A stretch of 64,000 nt of DNA from an uncultured Lachnoclostridium sp. Its GTDB lineage: Bacteria; Bacillota; Clostridia; Lachnospirales; Lachnospiraceae. Under the pieces are notes generated by a model. It did not search any database. It saw only the letters and a program-made list of their open reading frames with translations, and was not told where the DNA came from. Positions within the stretch are counted from its first letter, which is position 1. Each line of letters begins with the position of its first letter. Shown here piece by piece: positions 34,891 to 43,637 of the stretch. The stretch is from NCBI GenBank assembly GCA_946499505.1, contig CAMMSL010000003.1, forward strand, positions 62,001 to 126,000, given 5' to 3'. Position numbers and translations under genes: made by a program.

Positions 34891-35163
34891 ATGTCAGAAG
34901 TAAGAAAGCATATTGTATTTCACGGGAGAGTTCAGGGAGTGGGCTTCCGCTATACGGCAAAATATCTCGCTTTGTCCATGGATCTTACAGGCTGGGTGCA
35001 GAACGAGTGGGACGGCACCGTGACTATGGAAGTGCAGGGAAGAGAAACACTGATCAATAAGCTGCTTGTCGGGCTGAATCATGACAGATTTATAACGATT
35101 GAATGGATGGATACGACAGAAGTGCCGCTGCGCGATGATGAGAGAAGCTTTTCCGTGCGGTGA
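34891..35163 (+). CDS. acyP: Acylphosphatase
   Basis: 90 residues. Hydrolyses acyl phosphates such as carbamoyl or 1,3-bisphosphoglyceryl phosphate. The substrate loop VQGVGFRYTA includes the essential Arg20, and Asn38 lies in GWVQNEWDGTV, both catalytic positions intact. The ribosome site is AAGGAAGAGG. It sits 23 bases after the kinase and may be read from the same transcript, though its function is unrelated. Confidence 0.94.
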   Translation: MSEVRKHIVFHGRVQGVGFRYTAKYLALSMDLTGWVQNEWDGTVTMEVQGRETLINKLLVGLNHDRFITIEWMDTTEVPLRDDERSFSVR

Positions 35164-35211
35164 CACAGTGTCTGTTGATATAAATATTATGAAAGAGGAG
35201 AGAACATACTA

Positions 35212-36021
35212 ATGAAAGAAAACACTATGAAATTGGGATTTATCGGAACAGGAAATATGGCAGGTGCCATTATGGGAGGCATTATTAAAAATGAGATATT
35301 CAAGCCGGAAGAGATCATCGGTGCAGATATCTCCGAGGCAGGCCGGGACAGAGTAAAGAATAATTACGGCATTCATGTGACAGGCGATAACCGTGAAGCG
35401 GCAGAAAAATCAGAGGTCCTGATCCTTTCTGTAAAACCTCAGTATTATGCGGATGCTATTGCCGAGATTAAAGACTGTATCAGTGAAGATCAGCTTATCA
35501 TTACGATCGCTCCGGGCAAGACACTTGCATGGCTTGAGGAGCAGTTCGGAAAGCCGGTCAAAATCGTTCGTACTATGCCGAATACGCCTGCTCTCGTAGG
35601 CGAAGGCATGACCGCGGCATGTACAAACAAATATGTAACAGAGGAAGAAAAAGAGTACGCGCTTAAGATTCTCGCTTCTTTCGGAAAAGTTGAGCTTGTG
35701 CCTGAGCATCTGATCGATGCTGTAGTGGCAGTGAGCGGAAGCTCACCGGCGTATGTATTTATGTTCATCGAAGCGATGGCAGACGCGGCCGTAGCTGAGG
35801 GAATGCCAAGACCGCAGGCTTACCAGTTTGCGGCTCAGGCGGTATACGGCAGCGCGAAAATGGTGATGGAGACAGGAAAACATCCCGGTGAGTTAAAAGA
35901 CATGGTATGCTCACCTGCGGGTACAACGATCGAAGCGGTCCGCGTACTTGAGGAAAAGGGCTTCCGCAGCGCTGTGATCGAGGCAATGAAGGCCTGTGCG
36001 GATGTATCGAGAAATATGTAA
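35212..36021 (+). CDS. proC: Pyrroline-5-carboxylate reductase
   Basis: 269 residues. Makes proline from pyrroline-5-carboxylate with NAD(P)H. The Rossmann motif LGFIGTGNMAGAI, the TMPNTPALVGEGM loop, SGSSPAYVF and the C-terminal SPAGTTIEAVRVLEEKGFRSA are all family hallmarks. ATG at 35212 has AGGAG 11 bases upstream; an ATG five codons later is an alternative. No proA or proB nearby. Confidence 0.96.
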   Translation: MKENTMKLGFIGTGNMAGAIMGGIIKNEIFKPEEIIGADISEAGRDRVKNNYGIHVTGDNREAAEKSEVLILSVKPQYYADAIAEIKDCISEDQLIITIAPGKTLAWLEEQFGKPVKIVRTMPNTPALVGEGMTAACTNKYVTEEEKEYALKILASFGKVELVPEHLIDAVVAVSGSSPAYVFMFIEAMADAAVAEGMPRPQAYQFAAQAVYGSAKMVMETGKHPGELKDMVCSPAGTTIEAVRVLEEKGFRSAVIEAMKACADVSRNM

Positions 36022-36066
36022 GCAGAATACAGACCGTATTAAAATCGCGGAAAGGAAAGATTATAT

Positions 36067-36990
36067 ATGGATAAGACGGAACATATCTATGATATCGGAA
36101 TCATCGGCGGGGGAACCGCCGGAATGACAGCGGCTATCTATGGGCAGCGCGCCGGAAAACAGACAGTTATCATCGAGGGCAGTACGTTCGGCGGACAGAT
36201 CACCTCTTCCCCGAATGTAGAAAACTATCCGGGCATCGCCAGTGTCAGCGGCAGCGAGTTTTCTATGAACCTTTTGGATCAGGCGACGAAACTTGGCACT
36301 GAGACAGTGATGGAACAGGTGACGGGAATTCGAGACGAAGGCAGTGTCAAAGTGATAGAGACTGCTGGAAAAGAATATCCGTGCAGAAGCATTATACTTG
36401 CGACTGGTGTGACACACCGCCATCTCGGGGTGCCTAACGAGGAACGTCTGACCGGTGCAGGAGTATCCTACTGTGCGACATGTGACGGCATGTTTTTCCG
36501 AGGAAGGGATGTAGCTGTAGTAGGGGGAGGAAGCACGGCTCTTCAGGACGCAGAATTTCTTTCAAATTACTGCAGAAAAGTGTACCTTATCCACCGCAGA
36601 GATGAATTCCGCGGCGAGGACAGTATCGTAAAAAGACTTGAAGGAAAGGAAAATGTAGAATTTGTCCTGAATACGACAGTAAAAGAGATCATTGGAAATA
36701 CCGCAGTCGAGCGGCTGATCCTGAATAATAAGAAGACAGGCAAGGAATATAAACTGGAAGTATCCGGCGTATTCATCGCAGTGGGCCAGATTCCGCAGAA
36801 TGAAGTATTTGCCGATGTCGTAAAACTGGATGAAAGCGGATTCATCCTCGCGGCAGAAGACTGCGTCACATCCCATCCGGGAATATTTGCCGCAGGGGAC
36901 TGCCGTACAAAAGAAGTAAGACAGCTGACTACAGCGGCTGCCGACGGGGCAGTAGCGGCGCTGGCGGCGTGCAAATATATAGCGGAATGA
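36067..36990 (+). CDS. trxB: Thioredoxin reductase
   Basis: 307 residues. FAD-binding GIIGGGTAGMTAAIYGQRAG at the N-terminus, redox-active pair Cys136/Cys139 in SYCATCDG, NAD(P)H motif VVGGGSTALQDA and the C-terminal FAD block FAAGDCRTKEVRQLTTAAADG. Reduces thioredoxin with NADPH. The length is standard. Thioredoxin itself is not in the window. It is followed by a long non-coding stretch of inverted repeats. Confidence 0.95.
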   Translation: MDKTEHIYDIGIIGGGTAGMTAAIYGQRAGKQTVIIEGSTFGGQITSSPNVENYPGIASVSGSEFSMNLLDQATKLGTETVMEQVTGIRDEGSVKVIETAGKEYPCRSIILATGVTHRHLGVPNEERLTGAGVSYCATCDGMFFRGRDVAVVGGGSTALQDAEFLSNYCRKVYLIHRRDEFRGEDSIVKRLEGKENVEFVLNTTVKEIIGNTAVERLILNNKKTGKEYKLEVSGVFIAVGQIPQNEVFADVVKLDESGFILAAEDCVTSHPGIFAAGDCRTKEVRQLTTAAADGAVAALAACKYIAE

Positions 36991-37124
36991 ATTCGTGTTT
37001 GCTGGAGAGACATCCTATGATAAATCGTCTGAAATCATTCTGATACAGTATATTGACTCACGTATTCGGATTAGCCGGGACTGTAATGCTTCCGGCTCCA
37101 GTTACAAAAGGAAGAAAAACTAAT

Positions 37125-37218
37125 AACCCTGAAATATAGCTAAAAACAATCAGCCGGACGCACAACTCGCGATGCTCAAACAAGTCCGTCCGGCAGATCA
37201 ACGCTATATCTCAGGGTT
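37125..37218. repeat. Nested inverted repeat, element A
   Basis: The outer arms AACCCTGAAATATAGC and GCTATATCTCAGGGTT match at 15 of 16 positions; inner arms GCCGGACG and CGTCCGGC are perfect. The 5' flank (TTCCGGCTCCAGTTACA) resembles the sequence after purD near 8210. Confidence 0.7.
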
Positions 37219-37363
37219 AAAGTTTATCTAACCTTTCTCCACAGTCACCGTCCGCATTACAATCCCGCCTAATCTGAAAGGTGCATCAAATAGGCTGTAT
37301 CCATTTGATTTTCTGCGTTTTCTCAATCGGAAACGCCTCTCCAACAATCACTGAATTTACAAA

Positions 37364-37417
37364 AAACCGGTCGAAGGGGTGGAATTTGTCAACAAAGCCC
37401 ACCCCTTCGACCGGTTT
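37364..37417. terminator. Perfect 19-bp inverted repeat, element B (probable bidirectional terminator)
   Basis: AAACCGGTCGAAGGGGTGG pairs perfectly with its inverse at 37399-37417 around a 16-base loop. T-rich tracts flank it on both strands, the stronger on the minus strand (TTTTTT). Confidence 0.75.
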
Positions 37418-37463
37418 CTTATACATGCGATTTGCCGGAGTGACTGCCGAATTCGATGAAGTA

Positions 37464-37744
37464 GAAAACGGACGGAGATGAGGCGCAGGAAGACTTAAAA
37501 AGAGAGGGACGGTATGTGAGGAAGGCGACTTCGAAGTAATTCGATGGAAAAAGTTAAGGCTCTAAAAGATGATGTTAAGCCTGAAAATGGGGTGTTTGAG
37601 TCGAAGACGAGTTCCCCATTTTCAGGCTTTGCTTTTAGTCAGCTTTCAGGGCCTTTAATTTTTCCCGAATTATGGAGCGGAGCCTGATGCACATGCCGTC
37701 CCTCTCGAAGAAAGTATTTCCATGCCTCATCTCCATCTGTTTTC
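37464..37744. repeat. 281-bp imperfect palindrome, element C
   Basis: The two halves are inverse copies of each other over about 125 bases. Outer arms GAAAACGGACGGAGATGAGGC and GCCTCATCTCCATCTGTTTTC differ at two positions; next, GAGAGGGACGGTATGTG opposes CACATGCCGTCCCTCTC; the core GCCTGAAAATGGGG / CCCCATTTTCAGGC is perfect, with a 21-base loop. It encodes no credible protein. It could be a non-autonomous mobile element or a long structured RNA. Confidence 0.75.
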
Positions 37745-37785
37745 GGATCTTATATCATCAGATATTCAGTCCGGCAAACACGAAT

Positions 37786-38286
37786 TTAATCCTGATACAT
37801 CTTCATCCCCATCCACTGTTTCATATGATCTACCATCTTCGCATCGGGTTCGATATAGATGCATACATTCTTCTGATCCATAGGCATCATGATCGCATAT
37901 GCTTTAGCGGACGGATTACCGGATGTATAATCAAATACCTTATCCGGTTTATATGAATTTAATCTCGGCGATCCTTTCGGAGCGATAATTTCAGCACTCT
38001 GGATATCCAGACTCTTAAGGTGTTTACGTTTTGCCTTATTGTAGATCGCATCAATTTGCAGATCGTGGTTCAGGATCATGTACTCATATTCCACACTGAG
38101 TTTCGGGAAGATGAAATAGTAAGCGACTACTGCAAGGATGACTGCAATCACAAAAGAAAGAAAGCCGATAAAGGGCATACCGACTACCGCTACCGCTACG
38201 ATCACAAGGATCACGAGAATGCGGACCGGAAGGTCATAGGCTTTAGGCCTGCGGGAGATAAGCTGTTCATATAATGCGTCGTTCAT
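37786..38286 (-). CDS. DUF6106 family membrane protein
   Basis: 166 residues. Two adjacent hydrophobic segments (about 22-62), then a soluble domain with SVEYEYMILNHDLQIDAIYN and FDYTSGNPSAKAYAIMM, a PH-like beta pattern. I recognise it as the DUF6106 family of Lachnospiraceae; function unknown. The ribosome site is AAAGGA upstream of the ATG. It follows the PucR-like regulator by three bases, so the two are co-transcribed. Confidence 0.75.
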   Translation of the reverse strand: MNDALYEQLISRRPKAYDLPVRILVILVIVAVAVVGMPFIGFLSFVIAVILAVVAYYFIFPKLSVEYEYMILNHDLQIDAIYNKAKRKHLKSLDIQSAEIIAPKGSPRLNSYKPDKVFDYTSGNPSAKAYAIMMPMDQKNVCIYIEPDAKMVDHMKQWMGMKMYQD

Positions 38287-38289
38287 AGT

Positions 38290-39195
38290 TTAATGATTCC
38301 TTTCTGATTGTAAATAATTGAGCACCATAATGGCTATTTTGAATGTCATGGCATCTTCGAAAAGCCGGACATCAAGGCCGGTACGCTTCTCAATCTGTTC
38401 AAGACGGTAGATCAGCGTATTGCGGTGCATATGGAGCTGGCGGGATGTCTCTGCAATATTGAGATTATTCTGGAAGAAGCGGTTGATCGTACCGAGTGTT
38501 TCGTCATCAAACGATTCAGGTACATCGGATCCGAAGATTTCTTTCAGAAAGTTTTCGCAAAGAGAAACGGGAAGCTGATAGATCAGTCTTCCGATTCCAA
38601 GCTCATTGTAGGGAAATACTGTCTGTTCGGAGTAGAAAAGTTTGCCGACTTTCAGTGCAAGACTTGTCTCACGGAATGCTTCGGGCAGTTCCGTCAGATT
38701 TGTAATTACAAAGCTGTAGGAAAGCTGGACGCGGATCAGAGCTTCCGTACTCAGCGTATCAACGATAGTCCGTGCAATGCGGCGGCTGTCAGCTTCTGTC
38801 TCGCCCGAACGGAGAGGACGCAGCAAAGCCAGTGTATTTTCCGCAACAGGAACGAGGTAAGTCTTGGTCTGTGCTGGAAACATATTTTTTAGTATTTCAG
38901 TCACTGTTTCGTCAATATGTCTGCATTCAAGAAGGAACAGCACGCGTCTGTCATCCGGAGTAATATGAAGCCGGGCGGCCCGCTCTGTGATGTCATAGGC
39001 CGGAATTCCGCCGGTCATAAGCCCCTGAAGGAAATCTGTCTTATTATATTTTTCCTTGTAAGCTGTGCACAGACAGCGAATCTGAGCAACAGCCTGTTCC
39101 GCTGCTTCAGGTGAATCCGCGTTTACGTCCATTGAGACCCCGGTAATGCGTTTCAACTCTGCAAGTGCTTTTGTCAGTTCCTGTGTGTAATCCAT
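38290..39195 (-). CDS. PucR/CdaR-like transcriptional regulator
   Basis: 301 residues. The C-terminal helix-turn-helix (NIAETSRQLHMHRNTLIYRLEQIEKRTG written in the family style, about 245-275) is the PucR C-terminal domain found in regulators of purine and sugar-diacid use; the N-terminal part resembles no sensor domain I can name. ATG at 39195 (MDYTQELTK) follows AGAAAG; a longer frame from 39258 would start inside the terminator hairpin. It sits just downstream of the msmK-type gene, separated by a terminator. Target unknown. Confidence 0.8.
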   Translation of the reverse strand: MDYTQELTKALAELKRITGVSMDVNADSPEAAEQAVAQIRCLCTAYKEKYNKTDFLQGLMTGGIPAYDITERAARLHITPDDRRVLFLLECRHIDETVTEILKNMFPAQTKTYLVPVAENTLALLRPLRSGETEADSRRIARTIVDTLSTEALIRVQLSYSFVITNLTELPEAFRETSLALKVGKLFYSEQTVFPYNELGIGRLIYQLPVSLCENFLKEIFGSDVPESFDDETLGTINRFFQNNLNIAETSRQLHMHRNTLIYRLEQIEKRTGLDVRLFEDAMTFKIAIMVLNYLQSERNH

Positions 39196-39220
39196 ACTTT
39201 CTTCTCCGTATTTCCCGTAT

Positions 39221-39253
39221 AAAAAGGCTGCACTCGTTAACCAAGTGCAGCCC
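39221..39253 (-). terminator. Terminator of the MsmK-type ATPase transcript
   Basis: Read on the minus strand, GGCTGCACT pairs with AGTGCAGCC and is followed by TTTTTAT. It lies about 100 bp after the ATPase gene. Confidence 0.85.
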
Positions 39254-39352
39254 CTCATATTATGATAGATAAGCGGTAAGCTTGCCGGTCAGGCAGACCA
39301 GCGGTGAATAGCATCTTTGCTGCCGCTCAGCTGCTATCCCAATTTTAAAGCA

Positions 39353-40465
39353 TTAGTTTGTAATCGTCAACTCTGTCTCTTTGTCAAATACGTGAATCTT
39401 CTCCATGTCGAGTGCGAATACAGCTTTGTCGCCTGTTCTCAGAGTAGTACGCGGATTTACACGTGCTGTCATCTGTGTTCCTTCTACATCAAAGTAAAGG
39501 AATACTTCAGCGCCGAGCAGCTCGTAAACTTTGATCGTAGAAGTGATCACGCTGTCCGGTGAGTTGCTGATGAATGCCTGTGAATCATGAACATCCTCAG
39601 GACGGATACCAAGTACGACTGTCTTTCCGTCATATCCGCCGTCGATGAGAGCTTTTTTCTTGGAAGCCGGTACTTTCAGTACATGCTCGCCGACTGTAAG
39701 AGTTACATCCTGTCCGTTTACTTTACATACAGCATCCATGAAGTTCATCTGCGGTGATCCGATGAATCCTGCTACGAACAGATTGCAAGGTGTATTGTAA
39801 AGGTTCTGAGGTGTGTCTACCTGCTGAACAACACCGTCTTTCATAACTACGATTCTTGTACCAAGTGTCATAGCCTCTGTCTGGTCATGTGTTACGTAGA
39901 TGATCGTAGCACCCAGATTCTCATGAAGCTTGGAAATCTCGATACGCATCTGGACTCTCAGTTTTGCATCCAGGTTGGAGAGAGGCTCGTCCATAAGGAA
40001 TACCTTAGGATTACGAACGATCGCACGTCCCATAGCAACACGCTGTCTCTGTCCACCGGAAAGAGCCTTCGGTTTACGGTCAAGCAGCTTCTCAAGGTCA
40101 AGGATCCTTGCTGCCTCGCGGACTTTCTTGTCAATCTCGTCTTTCGGAACTTTACGAAGTTTCAGTCCGAATGCCATGTTGTCATATACTGTCATATGCG
40201 GATACAGAGCGTAGTTCTGGAATACCATTGCGATATCACGATCCTTCGGCTCTACATCATTCATAACTTTTCCGTCGATCTTCAGTGTACCGCCGGAGAT
40301 GTCCTCCAGACCTGCGATCATACGAAGTGTTGTAGATTTACCACATCCTGAAGGTCCTACGAAGATGATGAACTCTTTGTCTTCGATGTCAAGATTGAAG
40401 TCCTTAACTGCGTGGAATCCGTTCGGATAAATTTTCTGAATACCCTCAAGTGATAAGCTTGCCAT
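39353..40465 (-). CDS. Sugar ABC transporter ATPase (MsmK/UgpC/MalK type)
   Basis: 370 residues. Walker A VGPSGCGKSTT, signature LSGGQRQRVAMGRA, Walker B VFLMDEPLSNLDAK and switch His in YVTHDQTEAM, then a C-terminal OB-like regulatory domain (about 235-370; VLGIRPEDVHDS). It energises import of oligosaccharides through CUT1 permeases. No permease or binding protein lies beside it, so it is likely a shared ATPase serving several transporters, as MsmX/MsmK do. It has its own promoter and terminator. Confidence 0.94.
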   Translation of the reverse strand: MASLSLEGIQKIYPNGFHAVKDFNLDIEDKEFIIFVGPSGCGKSTTLRMIAGLEDISGGTLKIDGKVMNDVEPKDRDIAMVFQNYALYPHMTVYDNMAFGLKLRKVPKDEIDKKVREAARILDLEKLLDRKPKALSGGQRQRVAMGRAIVRNPKVFLMDEPLSNLDAKLRVQMRIEISKLHENLGATIIYVTHDQTEAMTLGTRIVVMKDGVVQQVDTPQNLYNTPCNLFVAGFIGSPQMNFMDAVCKVNGQDVTLTVGEHVLKVPASKKKALIDGGYDGKTVVLGIRPEDVHDSQAFISNSPDSVITSTIKVYELLGAEVFLYFDVEGTQMTARVNPRTTLRTGDKAVFALDMEKIHVFDKETELTITN

Positions 40466-40512
40466 TTTATGTAGCCTCCTTAAAAATAATTGTTTTCGTT
40501 GAATCTGAAATC

Positions 40513-40541
40513 AGTATAATCCCGCAGGCGGAATCGGACAA
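40513..40541 (-). promoter_or_regulatory. Promoter of the MsmK-type ATPase gene
   Basis: On the minus strand TTGTCC, a 17-bp spacer and TATACT lie about 48-76 bp before the start codon. A possible operator was not recognised. Confidence 0.65.
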
Positions 40542-40619
40542 TGTCACGAGTGACTAAAAAAACGAAAAAATAATGTACATTTCGACCATAGGAGGGAAAT
40601 ACCATGGACGGAAAGCAGA

Positions 40620-40648
40620 TTGACGCGTGCCGAGAAATCCGCTACAAT
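40620..40648 (+). promoter_or_regulatory. Promoter of the cyclophilin gene
   Basis: TTGACG, 17-bp spacer and TACAAT, about 65 bp before the ATG at 40713. Confidence 0.7.
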
Positions 40649-40712
40649 AGCTGTGTTTATAAATAAGCAGGAAGAATGCCTGCTCTACAGCAAGAAAGCG
40701 AGGAAAATCATT

Positions 40713-41231
40713 ATGGCAAATCCAGTTGTTACATTTGAGATGGAAAACGGCGATATCATGAAAGCGGAGCTCTATCCGGAGATTGCTCCGAATACAGTGA
40801 GAAATTTTATTTCATTAGTAAATAAGGGATTCTATGACGGACTGATCTTTCACCGTGTGATCCGCGGATTCATGATCCAGGGCGGCTGCCCCGACGGAAA
40901 CGGGATGGGAGGTCCGGGCTACACGATCAAAGGTGAATTTTCTCAGAACGGATTCAAGAATGACCTTGCCCATGATCCGGGAGTTCTTTCTATGGCAAGG
41001 GCAATGCATCCGGACTCGGCAGGAAGCCAGTTTTTTATCATGCACGAGAAATCACCGCATCTTGACGGAGCATATGCAGCATTCGGGAAAATTATCGAGG
41101 GCATGGATGTGGTAAATAAGATTGCGGAAACAGCAACTGATTACAGTGACCGCCCGCTTGAGGATCAGAGAATGAAGAAAGTTACGGTGGAGACATTCGG
41201 GGAGACGTATGAAGAACCGGAGACTTTATAA
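40713..41231 (+). CDS. Cyclophilin-type peptidyl-prolyl isomerase
   Basis: 172 residues. Speeds cis-trans change at proline bonds during folding. The FHRVIRGFMIQGGCPDGNGMGGPGY block contains the active-site Arg and Gln, and SMARAMHPDSAGSQFFI follows. There is no signal peptide, so it is cytoplasmic. The start at 40713 is preferred: AGCGAGGA lies upstream and the product begins as other cyclophilins do (MANPVVTFEMENG); the frame continues upstream through the promoter, which rules out the longer version. Confidence 0.94.
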   Translation: MANPVVTFEMENGDIMKAELYPEIAPNTVRNFISLVNKGFYDGLIFHRVIRGFMIQGGCPDGNGMGGPGYTIKGEFSQNGFKNDLAHDPGVLSMARAMHPDSAGSQFFIMHEKSPHLDGAYAAFGKIIEGMDVVNKIAETATDYSDRPLEDQRMKKVTVETFGETYEEPETL

Positions 41232-41256
41232 AAAATTTATAATTTTCACACAATTG

Positions 41257-41283
41257 TTAGCACTCTTTTTTGAAGAGTGCTAA
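41257..41283 (+). promoter_or_regulatory. CIRCE element (HrcA operator)
   Basis: TTAGCACTC, nine bases, GAGTGCTAA: an exact match to the CIRCE consensus. It sits seven bases before the -35 box of htpG, so HrcA should repress htpG until heat stress. Confidence 0.95.
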
Positions 41284-41290
41284 TTTTCTA

Positions 41291-41319
41291 TTGACTTTTC
41301 ATTTTTTGCGTACTAGAAT
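41291..41319 (+). promoter_or_regulatory. Promoter of htpG
   Basis: TTGACT, 17-bp spacer and TAGAAT, about 90 bp before the start codon and immediately downstream of CIRCE. Confidence 0.8.
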
Positions 41320-41409
41320 GTATTGCAGGCACAGGATACAGCCTGTAACAGCCGGATGAACGAGGCTGATCAAGGAATATTCAGATACATTTTTAAAGAG
41401 GTGTTAAAG

Positions 41410-43497
41410 ATGGAAGTTAAAAAAGGAAACTTATCGATCGACAGCGAGAATATATTTCCTATTATAAAGAAATGGGTATATTCCGACCACGATATTTTCG
41501 TCCGTGAGATGGTCTCAAACGGATGCGATGCGATTACGAAACTGAAGAAACTGGATATGATGGGAGAGTATGAACTCCCGGAAGGATATAAGCCGAAGAT
41601 CGAGGTTATTGTAAATCCGGAAGAGAAGACGATGAAATTTATCGATAACGGTCTTGGCATGACAGCCGACGAGGTTGAGGAGTATATTACACAGATCGCA
41701 TTTTCCGGTGCGACACAGTTCCTCGAGAAATATAAAGATAAGACGACAGAAGACGATATGATCGGACATTTCGGTCTCGGATTTTATTCCGCATTCATGG
41801 TAGCGGATGAAGTTCAGATTGATACTCTTTCTTATAAAGAAGGAGCAACACCTGTACACTGGGCGAGCCAGGGCGGTACAGAGTACGAGATGCAGGACGG
41901 CAATAAGACGACAGTCGGTTCCGAGATCACCCTGTTCCTCAATGAGGATAGTCTGGAGTTCGCCAATGAGTACCGTGCAAGGGAAGTACTCGAAAAGTAC
42001 TGCTCATTTATGCCGGTAGAGATTTTCCTCTCAAAGGCAAATGCGGAGCCTGAGTATGAGACGATAGATGAGGAAGACCTGCTTGATACAGACGAAGTGG
42101 TCGAGCACATCGAAGAAGAGAAGAAAGAAGGAGAAGAGGGCGAGCCGAAGAAGAAAGTAAAGATCGTAAAACGTCCGGTCTCCATCAGTGATACACATCC
42201 GCTGTGGGCAAAGAATCCGAGCGAGTGTACAAAAGATGAGTATATTGCATTTTACCGCAAGGTATTTATGGATTACAAGGAACCTCTGTTCTGGATCCAT
42301 CTGAATATGGATTATCCGTTTAACTTAAAGGGTATTCTGTATTTCCCGAAGATCAATACAGAGTACGAGTCCATTGAAGGAACGATCAAGCTGTATAACA
42401 ATCAGGTATTCATCGCGGATAACATCAAAGAAGTGATTCCGGAGTTCCTGATGGTATTAAAGGGAGTCATCGACTGTCCGGATCTGCCGCTGAACGTATC
42501 ACGAAGCGCGCTGCAGAACGACGGCTTTGTAAATAAAGTTGCGGATTATATTTCCAAGAAAGTAGCGGACAAACTCGTGGGAATGTTCAAGACAGACCGT
42601 GAGAATTATGAGAAATACTGGGATGACATCAGCCCGTTCATCAAGTTCGGATGCCTCAAAGACGAGAAGTTCGGCGAGAAGATGAAAGATTCCATGATCT
42701 ACAAGAATCTGGATCACAAGTATCTGACTTTGGAGGATGTGATCAAAGAGAGCAAAGGCGGGGATACGGAAGAAAACAAAGAGACAGAGAACTCCGCTGC
42801 CGGGGCTGAAAGTGACAAGAAAGAAGAAAACGCCGGAGATACGGCGGAAACTTCCGATGGCGGAGAAGAGACAGACAAGGAAGAGAAGAAGACAAGCATC
42901 TACTATGTGACCGATGAGGTACAGCAGAGCCAGTACATCAATATGTTCAAGGCTCAGGGACAGGATGCTATTATCCTGACACACAACATCGATTCCGCTT
43001 TTGTGACATATCTGGAGCAGAAACATCAGGATCTGCAGTTCCTGAGAATTGATGCGGATGTTCACGAGTCTTTGAAAGACGAAGTGGCTGAGGATGAGAA
43101 AGAAGACTTCCAGAAGACAGCAGACAGCCTTGTGGAAATATTCCGCAAAGAGCTGAATAATGACAAGCTGGATGTAAAAGTTGAGAAGCTGAAGGATGAC
43201 AAAGTGGCATCCATGGCTGTTCTTTCCGAACAGGAGAGGCGTATGGCAGAGATGATGAGGATGTACGGCATGAGCGGTATGGATCCGTCCATGTTCGGAA
43301 CACAGGCTACCCTTGTCCTGAATGCAAACCATCCGCTTGTGAAATTCCTTGTTGAGCATAAGCGCAGCAAGAATGTGCCGATTATCTGTAAACAGCTCTA
43401 TGATCTGGCAATGCTGGCCCATAAGCCGCTCAGTCCGGAAGAGATGACGGCATTTGTACAGCGGAGTAATGATATTATGATGCTGCTGACAAAATAA
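41410..43497 (+). CDS. htpG: Hsp90-family chaperone HtpG
   Basis: 695 residues. N-terminal GHKL ATPase (FVREMVSNGCDAITKL, FIDNGLGMTADEV, GHFGLGFYSAFMVAD), middle domain with NVSRSALQND, and C-terminal dimer domain. It has two charged inserts: an acidic/lysine stretch near 225-250 and a Glu/Asp/Thr-rich linker near 448-497, the latter longer than in most bacterial HtpG proteins. ATG at 41410 follows AGAGGTG; a longer frame from 41323 is unlike the family. Single-gene transcript with CIRCE and a terminator. Confidence 0.97.
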   Translation: MEVKKGNLSIDSENIFPIIKKWVYSDHDIFVREMVSNGCDAITKLKKLDMMGEYELPEGYKPKIEVIVNPEEKTMKFIDNGLGMTADEVEEYITQIAFSGATQFLEKYKDKTTEDDMIGHFGLGFYSAFMVADEVQIDTLSYKEGATPVHWASQGGTEYEMQDGNKTTVGSEITLFLNEDSLEFANEYRAREVLEKYCSFMPVEIFLSKANAEPEYETIDEEDLLDTDEVVEHIEEEKKEGEEGEPKKKVKIVKRPVSISDTHPLWAKNPSECTKDEYIAFYRKVFMDYKEPLFWIHLNMDYPFNLKGILYFPKINTEYESIEGTIKLYNNQVFIADNIKEVIPEFLMVLKGVIDCPDLPLNVSRSALQNDGFVNKVADYISKKVADKLVGMFKTDRENYEKYWDDISPFIKFGCLKDEKFGEKMKDSMIYKNLDHKYLTLEDVIKESKGGDTEENKETENSAAGAESDKKEENAGDTAETSDGGEETDKEEKKTSIYYVTDEVQQSQYINMFKAQGQDAIILTHNIDSAFVTYLEQKHQDLQFLRIDADVHESLKDEVAEDEKEDFQKTADSLVEIFRKELNNDKLDVKVEKLKDDKVASMAVLSEQERRMAEMMRMYGMSGMDPSMFGTQATLVLNANHPLVKFLVEHKRSKNVPIICKQLYDLAMLAHKPLSPEEMTAFVQRSNDIMMLLTK

Positions 43498-43547
43498 TGA
43501 TGTAGACGTCGAAAGTATGACACAGAAGTAAATTCTGGCGGATAAAA

Positions 43548-43600
43548 GAAACCCGGTGACAGAAAACTCAATTAGTGAGCTTCCCGTCATCGGGTTTTCT
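43548..43600 (+). terminator. Terminator after htpG
   Basis: AACCCGGTGAC pairs, with one mismatch, to GTCATCGGGTT and is followed by TTCTT. Confidence 0.8.
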
Positions 43601-43637
43601 TATTGGTTTATGGCGCTGCTTCATAAGAGACCGGTGA

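Larger units (their letters stand above)
36991..37785. other. 795-bp non-coding region rich in inverted repeats
   Basis: Lies between convergent trxB and the DUF6106 gene. No credible reading frame was found; short frames inside have no ribosome sites. It holds three separate inverted-repeat elements (37125-37218, 37364-37417 and 37464-37744), listed on their own. The first ~90 bp after trxB show nothing I can name. Confidence 0.8.

Noticed and set aside
37281..37481. 66-residue frame in the non-coding region
   Set aside because: It crosses the element B hairpin and has no ribosome site.
40604..40666. 20-codon frame with a good AGGAGG site before the cyclophilin gene
   Set aside because: It spans the cyclophilin promoter, so that promoter cannot express it; no upstream promoter was recognised. 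A leader peptide remains possible but unsupported.
42499..43590. 363-residue open frame on the minus strand
   Set aside because: Shadow of htpG, made long by the acidic linker; no ribosome site or domain.
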